Shown in pieces: positions 1 through 6,600 of a stretch of 9,090 nucleotides of DNA (position 1 is the first letter of the stretch; the number at the start of each line of letters is the position of its first letter). The position numbers were made by a program, and so were the translations under genes. Origin of the DNA: DASUCS01 sp041166365 (lineage in GTDB: Bacteria > Actinomycetota > Acidimicrobiia > Acidimicrobiales > JACDCH01); assembly GCA_041166365.1 (NCBI GenBank), contig JBEEFX010000180.1, positions 1-9,090 on the forward strand, given 5' to 3'. The notes under the pieces are model-generated. The model ran no database searches, was not told where the DNA came from, and saw only the letters and a list, made by a program, of their open reading frames with translations.

Positions 1-1
1 A

Positions 2-736
2 GCCGTCGGCAGCACGCTCCCTGCGGTACTCCCGGGCGCGCTTTCCGGCGCGTGGCGCTACAGCCGGGAGGGGCTGGTCGACTGGCACGTCGCCCTGCCG
101 AGCGGACTGCTCGGCTCGGGGTTCGCCGTCGCCGGCGCGGAGCTCTCCGACCGCATCGACGCGCACTACCTGATGCTCCTCACCGCCGGGCTGCTTCTGT
201 ACACGGGGGTGCGCAACATGCGCGACCACGTCGCCGCGCCGGCGTCCGCCCGCGTTTCCGCGCCGGTCGCCGAGCTCGTCGCGGTGGCGGCCGGGGGTGT
301 CGTGCTCGACGAGTCGTCGTGTGCGCCCGAGTCCGGGTTCGACTCCGAGCCGTGCGAGCGCACGAACGCTCCGACGGTCACGGTCGGACTGATCGGCGCG
401 GCCGCCGGCCTGCTGGCGGGCCTGCTGGGCGTCGGTGGCGGACTGTTGCTGATGCCGGCCTACACGATGGCATTGCGCATGTCGCCGAAGCGCGCGGTCG
501 CCACGAGTCTCGTCGCGGTTGCGATGTTCTCCGTGCCGGCGATGGCGACGCATGCGCTGCTCGGTCACATCAACTGGACGTTCGCTCTCCTGCTCACGGT
601 CGGCGTGGTCCCTGGCGCGCAAGTCGGAGCGAAGCTCACCATCGGGGGCTCCGAGGTACGCCTGCGACTGCTGATGGGGCTGTTCTTCACGTTGCTGGCC
701 GTCGTGTACGGCGCCGCGGAGCTGGCCGCGATCTGA
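2..736 (+). CDS. TauE/SafE-family sulfite/anion exporter-like membrane protein (5' truncated)
   Basis: The reading frame is open from base 2 to the TGA at 734-736 (244 residues visible), and its start lies outside the window. TauE/SafE proteins are inner-membrane permeases proposed to export sulfite, sulfonates or other small anions; the substrate here cannot be told. The two-fold repeat is visible. The first half has a P-x-x-L-x-G-A-x-x-Y segment followed by VDW and a hydrophobic run. The second half carries the signature glycine cluster GLLAGLLGVGGGLLLMP, then AVATSLVAV and a C-terminal hydrophobic helix. Family members are usually about 250-300 residues, so perhaps 20-50 residues are missing. 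The loop between the halves (bases about 230-370) is long, polar, and holds two cysteines 13 residues apart. The 3' end overlaps the convergent LysR gene by 50 bp. The family call is firm; the function is not. Confidence 0.88.
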   Translation, partial: AVGSTLPAVLPGALSGAWRYSREGLVDWHVALPSGLLGSGFAVAGAELSDRIDAHYLMLLTAGLLLYTGVRNMRDHVAAPASARVSAPVAELVAVAAGGVVLDESSCAPESGFDSEPCERTNAPTVTVGLIGAAAGLLAGLLGVGGGLLLMPAYTMALRMSPKRAVATSLVAVAMFSVPAMATHALLGHINWTFALLLTVGVVPGAQVGAKLTIGGSEVRLRLLMGLFFTLLAVVYGAAELAAI

Positions 737-1613
737 CGAGATCGGTCTCCTCGACGAGCGCGTCGAGGAATGCTCGCACGAGCGCCGAGACCTCACCGGT
801 GGCGACGATCGCGCCGATCGGACGGCGTAGCGGCGGATCGAGGTCGTGCATCGCAAGCCCCTTGGCCGGCCGGGCCCGCGCAAATCCGTCCGGCACGAGC
901 GCCACCCCAAGGCCGGCGGCGACGAACGGCACGAGCATCTCGCGCTCCGACGTCTCGATCGCGATGGTCGGCTCCGCACCCAGCTCAGCGAAGACATGAT
1001 CGAGCTGCTCTCGGAGGCCCTCGCCGGCAGTCAGTGCGACGACGGGGACGCCGATGAGCGCTCTGCGCTGCACGGCCTTGCCGAGTCGAAGTTCGGTTGG
1101 CGCGATGAGGACGAAGCGCTGTTCGCCGGTCAGCGCGACCGTCGCGTTCGCCTCGGGACGAGGCGCCACCGCCGCTACCGCGATGTCGATGTCGCCCGCG
1201 GCCGCCTGCTGCCGCAGCCGCGCCGAGTCGCCACTCGACGTGAGGTCGAGGCGAACCCCCGGATGCGAGCGGCGGAACGCGGCGAGCACGCCAGGCAGCA
1301 ACGTGGCTCCGAGCGTCGGCGTCACACCGACGCGCAGGCGCCCGGCGCGTCCCGCGGCGGCGTCGAGCACGTCCTGCTCCGCCCGGTGGATGGCGGCGAG
1401 CGCGACATCCGCTCCTTCGATCAGCGACCGGCCGACGGCGGTCGGCGTCGCGCCGTGACGGCCGCGCAAGAAGAGCGCGGCGCCAACCTCGCGTTCGAGC
1501 TGTTGCAGGCGCCGGCTCAAGGGTGGTTGGGCGATGTGCAGCTCGCGAGCCGCGCCCGTGAGCGATCCCGCTCGGGCGATGGCCGCCACCAGCTCCAAGT
1601 CGGCCCGATCCAT
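687..1613 (-). CDS. LysR-family transcriptional regulator
   Basis: This encodes a 308-residue cytosolic DNA-binding regulator, the normal length for the LysR family. Residues about 2-60 form the winged helix-turn-helix: LVAAIARAGSLTGAAREL is followed by the recognition-helix segment AQPPLSRRLQQLE and then VGAALFLR. From about residue 90 (GRLRVGVTPTLG) to about 295 lies the two-lobed effector-binding domain; GLGVALVPDG is its typical late motif. I chose the ATG at 1611-1613 because it puts the HTH at the usual distance from the N-terminus. The frame is open further upstream, and a GTG at 1632-1634 is a possible alternative. Neither start has a clear Shine-Dalgarno. The arginine-rich tail lies in the 50-bp overlap with the transporter gene. 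The gene is divergent from the thiolase, the classic arrangement for a LysR protein controlling its neighbour and itself. The effector is unknown, though an acyl-CoA or aromatic acid would fit. Confidence 0.93.
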   Translation of the reverse strand: MDRADLELVAAIARAGSLTGAARELHIAQPPLSRRLQQLEREVGAALFLRGRHGATPTAVGRSLIEGADVALAAIHRAEQDVLDAAAGRAGRLRVGVTPTLGATLLPGVLAAFRRSHPGVRLDLTSSGDSARLRQQAAAGDIDIAVAAVAPRPEANATVALTGEQRFVLIAPTELRLGKAVQRRALIGVPVVALTAGEGLREQLDHVFAELGAEPTIAIETSEREMLVPFVAAGLGVALVPDGFARARPAKGLAMHDLDPPLRRPIGAIVATGEVSALVRAFLDALVEETDLVRSRPAPRRRTRRPAT

Positions 1614-1665
1614 ACCGGGATCGTAAGCTGACACGAACGTCAGGGAACCCTTGGGAGCGAACGCA
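1614..1665. promoter_or_regulatory. Divergent control region between LysR gene and thiolase, with a candidate operator
   Basis: This 52-bp gap must contain or border the promoters of both divergent genes. At 1621-1636 there is a short inverted repeat, TCGT-N8-ACGA. A T (1621) and an A (1633) are separated by 11 bases, as in the T-N11-A core known for LysR-family sites. The repeat has only four bases per arm, so it is a weak candidate. I could not pick out convincing -35/-10 elements. Confidence 0.3.
1653..1657 (+). promoter_or_regulatory. Ribosome binding site that fixes the thiolase start
   Basis: GGGAG lies 8 bases before the ATG at 1666. A longer reading from the in-frame TTG at 1651 would place this Shine-Dalgarno inside the gene and add five residues not expected for a thiolase. 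The ATG at 1666 is therefore preferred. Confidence 0.7.
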
Positions 1666-2853
1666 ATGGAGATCCGCGAGGCCGTGATCGTCGACACGGT
1701 GCGCACACCGATCGGCAAGCGGAAGGGCGCGCTGGCGGGATGGCACCCGAGCGACCTCCTGGCGTTCACGTTGCAGCAGCTCGTCGAGCGCACGGGTCTC
1801 GATCCGGAACGAGTCGACGACGTGATCGGCGGCTGTGTGACGCAGGTGGGCGAGCAGGGGTGCAACGTCACCCGCAACGCGTGGGTGGCAGCCGGCTTCC
1901 CACAGTCGGTGCCGTGCACGTCGGTCGACCGGCAATGCGGCTCGTCGCAGCAAGCAATGCACTTCGCTGCGCAAGGGGTCATGTCGGGTTGCTACGACAT
2001 CGCGATCGCGTGCGGCACGGAGTCGATGACGCGTGCACCGATGGGCTCGAACGCGGCCGGCGGCCTCGGGCCATTTTCCCCGGACTTCATGGCGGCGTGC
2101 GACGGCCAGCTCAAGACGCAGTTCGAGGTCGCGCAGATCCTGGCCGAGCGGTTCAAGATCAGCCGTGAGGACATGGACGAGTTCGCGCTCGAGTCGCATC
2201 GACGCGCGGCGGCGAACCTCGACTCGGGTGCGGTGCGGACCGAGCTCGTACCGGTTCCGATGAAGGACGCCGAGGGACGCGAGACCGGTGAGCTGCTGCA
2301 AGCCGACGAAGGAATCCGGCGCGGCGGCACGATGGAGTCGCTCGGCGCGCTGCCCTCGGCGGCATCGTGGGATCCGACGCTGGCGCTGGACATCACCGCG
2401 GGGAACGCATCACAGATGTCCGACGGCTCCGCGGCGATGCTCATCGCCGACCGCGCCACGGCGGAGAAGCTCGGCCTGCCGGTGCGAGCAGTGTTCCGTC
2501 ACATGGTGGTGTCCGGCGACGACGCGGTGCTGGTCCTGTCCGCTCCGAATCCGGCAACGCGCAAGCTGCTCGCGCGTTCCGGCATGACGATCGACGACTT
2601 CGACGCCATCGAGTGCAACGAGGCGTTCGCCGCCATCGCACTGATGTGGGCGCGCGAGTTCGTCCCTGATCCGCTGCGCTACAACGCGCGCGGTGGCGCC
2701 ATCGCCATCGGACATCCGCTCGGAGCGAGCGGTGTGCGCCTCATGACCACCTTGCTCAACCAGCTCGAGGCCACAGGCGGCCGCTACGGCTTCCAGACGA
2801 TGTGCGAAGGCGGCGGCATGGCCAACGCCACCGTCATCGAAAGGCTGACATAG
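1666..2853 (+). CDS. Thiolase (acetyl-CoA C-acyltransferase / C-acetyltransferase)
   Basis: This 395-residue cytosolic enzyme, of normal thiolase length, either cleaves a 3-ketoacyl-CoA with CoA or condenses acyl-CoAs. The N-terminal motif is VDTVRTPIGKRKGAL. The nucleophilic Cys91 sits in DRQCGSSQQA. NEAF is followed later by His350 in GGAIAIGHPLGASG, and the acid/base Cys380 sits in MCEGGGMANA, so the full Cys-His-Cys set is present. The VIGGCVTQxGEQ segment and the later QFEVAQILAERFKISRED segment resemble the actinobacterial FadA5 steroid-thiolase group as I remember it; this suggests degradation of a bulky or branched acyl-CoA but does not prove it. The usual NxNGG before the GHP motif reads NARGG here. 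The gene is divergent from the LysR gene, which probably regulates it. Its last 20 bp overlap the convergent oxidoreductase. The superfamily is certain; the substrate is unknown. Confidence 0.95.
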   Translation: MEIREAVIVDTVRTPIGKRKGALAGWHPSDLLAFTLQQLVERTGLDPERVDDVIGGCVTQVGEQGCNVTRNAWVAAGFPQSVPCTSVDRQCGSSQQAMHFAAQGVMSGCYDIAIACGTESMTRAPMGSNAAGGLGPFSPDFMAACDGQLKTQFEVAQILAERFKISREDMDEFALESHRRAAANLDSGAVRTELVPVPMKDAEGRETGELLQADEGIRRGGTMESLGALPSAASWDPTLALDITAGNASQMSDGSAAMLIADRATAEKLGLPVRAVFRHMVVSGDDAVLVLSAPNPATRKLLARSGMTIDDFDAIECNEAFAAIALMWAREFVPDPLRYNARGGAIAIGHPLGASGVRLMTTLLNQLEATGGRYGFQTMCEGGGMANATVIERLT

Positions 2854-3661
2854 CGCCTTCGAGTTGCTCGAGGCAGTGGGGGAGCGAGTCGCTGCGGAGT
2901 CGCAGGTTGAGGATCGTCGCGCCCGCCTCGACGTAGGGCTCGATCACCTGACGGGCGCGGGCTGGGTCTCCGACCGGGTCGGGCATCGGCTCGGGAAAGA
3001 GCACGACTTCGAATCCGTCCGGCAGCGGGCCGGCGCGCGTGATCATCGCCGCGATGATGTCGGCCTTCAGGCCGAACGGACACCAGCCATCGGCGAGCTC
3101 GACGGCGCGGCGCAACGACCGGAACGTGCGACCGCCGATCCAGATCGGCACCCGCTCCTGAACGGCGTGCGGATCGATGATGAAGCCGTCCACCTCGCGT
3201 GCACCCATGACGCGGCGGAGCTCGCGCAGCGACTCGTCGCCGCGCTCGCCGCGATCGGCGAACGCGGCGCCGAGCAATGCGAACTCCTCCTCGAGCGAGC
3301 CGACGCCGACACCGAGGATGAGCCGTCCCCCGGCGATGGCATCGAGCGTCCCGTACCGCTTGGCGATCTCGAAGGGATGGTGATAGCCGAGCACGAGCAC
3401 ATGCGTCTCGAAGCGGATCTGCGTCGTGCGCGCCGCGAGGTAGCCGAATGTTGCCAGTGGGTCGTAGTACCTCGAACCGCGCCGAGCGGCGATCTCACCC
3501 GCGGGCACGGCGACATGCTCGCTGCACGTGAGGTGGTGGTAGCCGAGCCGGTCGGCCGCCTCGGCGATCTCGACGACAGCGGAGAATGGCGCGGTCTCCT
3601 CCCACGAGTTGTGCACGCGCGGGTTGAGCGTCAGCACCGGCGTGATGAGTCCGAGCCTCAT
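2834..3661 (-). CDS. F420-dependent LLM-class (luciferase-like) oxidoreductase
   Basis: This 275-residue cytosolic TIM-barrel protein belongs to the luciferase-like monooxygenase superfamily; its actinobacterial members usually use coenzyme F420. Visible family marks are the N-terminal strand MRLGLITPVL, LGYHHLTCSEHVAVP, YYDPLATFGYLAARTTQIRF, LDAIAGGRLILGVGVG followed by an acidic EEEF stretch, and VPIWIGGRTFRSLRRAVELADGWCP. This pattern matches the subgroup I know as TIGR03619, whose substrates are mostly undefined. The protein is complete and slightly short, as is typical of that subgroup. Its ATG (3659-3661) overlaps the TGA of the upstream subtilase as ATGA. No clear Shine-Dalgarno precedes it, so translation probably depends on coupling. 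Its 3' end overlaps the thiolase. The thiolase and dehydrogenase nearby fit a role in lipid or steroid catabolism, but this is inference. Confidence 0.92.
   Translation of the reverse strand: MRLGLITPVLTLNPRVHNSWEETAPFSAVVEIAEAADRLGYHHLTCSEHVAVPAGEIAARRGSRYYDPLATFGYLAARTTQIRFETHVLVLGYHHPFEIAKRYGTLDAIAGGRLILGVGVGSLEEEFALLGAAFADRGERGDESLRELRRVMGAREVDGFIIDPHAVQERVPIWIGGRTFRSLRRAVELADGWCPFGLKADIIAAMITRAGPLPDGFEVVLFPEPMPDPVGDPARARQVIEPYVEAGATILNLRLRSDSLPHCLEQLEGAMSAFR
3658..3661 (-). promoter_or_regulatory. ATGA stop/start overlap (translational coupling)
   Basis: Read on the minus strand, ATGA holds the start codon of the LLM oxidoreductase and the TGA stop of the subtilase. Such 4-base overlaps typically allow ribosome re-initiation, so the two genes very likely share one mRNA. 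Confidence 0.85.
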
Positions 3662-6600
3662 CCGAGCGCCCGTCGGCGCACGACGAGCGCGACCACCATC
3701 ACGAGTGCGAGGATCAGCAACGGCTCGCTCCCTCCCGTCCGCGCCAGCGGGCCCGCCGGCGGCGCAGCAGCCGCGGCGGGCGGGGCGTCGATCGCCCTCG
3801 GCTGCTCGTTCGCCGAAGCGATCATCGAACGGTTCCCGGCGTCGTCGACGGCCACCACGGCAACGAACGTCGTCCCCGCCGGCATGGTCACCGAGCCCGG
3901 CGCGTCGAGGGTTGCGACCGGTGTCGCCTCCTGCCAGTCAGCAAAGGTGGTGATCGCAGAGGCGGACGCGCGGACCTCGTATGCGGACGCCGTTCCCGAC
4001 AGCCAGTCGTCGCCCGTCGGTGCGAACGTCACCTGCTGTCCTTCGATCTCGAGGTTGCGTACCGGTGTCGGCGGCCGGCAGTCCGTGCCGTACCGATTCG
4101 TGTGGCACTCGTCGTGGCCGTCGGTCGGCCATTGCGTGATCGCGGTCGGCGAGGCAGGCGCTTCGAGGTCCCACATGAACCGCCAGCCCTCTCGCGTCTC
4201 GCCCACGATCTCGAGCTTGCCGTCGCCGTCGACGTCGCCGATGGCCGGCACCGCGTTGATCCATCCGCCGGTGAGCTTGGGGAAACCCGGTGTCTCCTGG
4301 CCCAGGGCGCCGAAGGCGTGCAGGAGGTACAGGCCGCTGCCGGCGACGATCTCCTGACCGGCCGCGCCACCGACGTCCGCGATCGCCGGCGTGGACAGGA
4401 TCGTGAAGTCGTCGATCGGTCGCGGGTAACCGGGTTTGAAGTCTCCGGTGGTCGCGTCCCACGCCTGGATGAGATGGTCGTACGGCAGGTTCTGACCGAC
4501 GATCAGCAGGTTGACGGCGGTGTTCAGGGTGGCACCGCCCTTCGCCATGTCGAGCTTGCCGTCGCCGTCGAGATCCGCGAGCACCGGGTACTCCGCCAGG
4601 TTGGCGTGTTGCAGCTCGCCGCTGTGCCCGCCGTTCACGGGGCCTTGCTCCTTGAAGTGGTACAGGTCGTTGCCCGCGCCGTCGAAGACGCGTTGCTCGC
4701 CGCTCACGATGCCCGCGACGACCTCGTCCTTGCCGTCGTGGTCCAGGTCGCCGATGGCGACCGTCATCGCCGGAGCGACGAACGGAAGGATGTCCGGCAG
4801 GAGCGCGTCGATGGGTTGCGGCCAGCCCGGCAGGTACGCGCCGTTCGCGTCGACGGCATAGATGCGGCCGGACGCGTCGCCGAGGACTCCCGTCACGCCG
4901 TGTTCCGCGAATCGTTCGAACGCCTTCTGCAGGTCGTCGCTGCCCGATGGCACGCTGGCGCCCTCGCCGTAGACCTCGCTCGACTCCTCGACGATCTCGA
5001 GCTTGCCATCGCCGTTGAGATCGCCGACCGCCGGCGTCGAGATCAACTCGCCGCCGCTGAACGTCTCGGCGGCGGGCTCGACGAGCTTCACCGGAAAGCC
5101 ACTGCGCGGCGCGCCATTCGGTTCCCACACGTACAGGTGACCGTCGAGCGCGGCGGCGATGATCTCGATCGTGCCGTCGCCGTCGAGGTCGGCGACGGTC
5201 GGCGACGCGAGGAAGCCCCGCTTCACGTGGTTCGACTCGCTACGGATGGCGACGGCCGACAATGCAGCGTCGACCGACACCGGGAACCCCGGCTTCACGT
5301 GTCCGGTGCTGTCGAGCACGAACACGCGACCGTCGACGGCGTTCACGACGATGTCGGGCAAGAGGTCGCCGTCGATGTCGTGCACCACGGGCGACCGGAA
5401 GCCGCTCGTCGGTGGAGGCACCGCGCCGGACGCGAACGCCGGTGCTCCGAGATGGGCGTTGTAGGTCGGCGGCAAGAGCCACGGATGGCCGTCGTTGAAC
5501 GACGGCAGGGCCGTGCCGTCCGCTTGCGTCACGGTGAGCTCGCCGGAGCTGTTGGCCTCGACGATCTCGAGCGTCCCGTCACCGTTCATGTCGTAGAGCA
5601 CCGGCGACTGCTCGCCACCGGAGTCCACGAACCTCGGCCAGCCGGCATGCAACGTCGGATCGTGGAAGGCGAAGAACACCTTGCGATCCTCGCCGCGGTT
5701 GTTCGCCGCGTCGTTGACGACGAGACGCACGGTGAACGTGTACTGATTGGGATCCGCCGGAGGAGTGCCGCTCGCCGAGCCGGGCAGTGCGGCGGCGATC
5801 GTGCCCATCGGCAGCGAGGCCAGGTTGGCGTCCACGGGCGAGGTGCCGGTACCGCTCGCGAAGGTGGCGAACGCGCCATCGAGCGGCTCGAGCCCCGGCG
5901 CCCATTGCAGCTGCCACGTGTAGCCGGACGACCGCGCCGCGCTCACGTGAGCGTGGAGGGGGATCGACGGGGTGGCGACCGGGTCGAGCATCGCCCACCA
6001 CGACGGCCCGTCGATCGACGCCTCCGGCGGGATCGTGCCCGGAGCGACGCGGGCCACCGCCGCGCCCATGTCTGCCCGGCCGTAGCCGAAGTGCTGGTCC
6101 CACCCGACCTGTGCCGGATCGGGGGTTCCCGCTCCGAGGGTGTTCTCGGGCAGGACGTCCTCAGCGGTCATCGTGAGCAGCTGCTTGATCTCGTTCGACG
6201 TGAGCGGGCCACCGATCGAACTTGCGAGCTCGCGGCCGCGCGAAACAAGCAGTCCGGCCGCGCCTCCGGCCTGACCGGTGGCGACGCTCCCGGTCACCGC
6301 CTCGAAGCAGACGTGCGCGTGTCCTCCGTATTGCGTGAGGTTCGAGTTTCGGAACCACGTGCTCACATTGACCTGCGACTTGAAGCCGAATTCGCCCATG
6401 AACGTCGATAGGGCGCCGAAGTCAGACGCGAGACCGTGCACATCGGCAACACAGCCGTTGATGAACACCGCGTCGTCGTAGTTCGTCGGGTAGTTGTGGT
6501 TGGCGGTGTTGAGGTCGCTCGAGACCTCCATCAGCGCGACACCCTTCTTCGCCGCGTAGTGCGTGGCCGCCTTCGCGGTCTTGCTGTTCTGCAACACGCC

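Noticed and set aside
1614..1982. N-terminal extension of the LysR open frame by about 120 codons
   Set aside because: It lies antisense to the thiolase, contains no domain, and would put the HTH far from the N-terminus, unlike LysR proteins.
985..2301. A 438-codon minus-strand open frame across the LysR gene and thiolase
   Set aside because: It is an Arg/His-rich shadow spanning two well-supported genes in other frames and has no recognisable domain.
2864..4357. A 497-codon plus-strand frame antisense to the oxidoreductase and subtilase end
   Set aside because: It crosses two recognised genes, has shadow-type composition, and no ribosome binding site or motif.
4201..5620. Recurrent GTCGCCGTCGA-like motifs that look like a CRISPR or satellite array
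   Set aside because: They are irregularly spaced and encode the D-x-D-G-D-G motif of FG-GAP repeats, so protein-level repetition explains them.
4102..6411. A 769-codon open frame on the plus strand, antisense to the subtilase
   Set aside because: GC-rich coding DNA keeps antisense frames open. The translation is Arg/Val/Asp-rich, low in complexity and shows no domain, while the minus strand encodes a clear subtilase.
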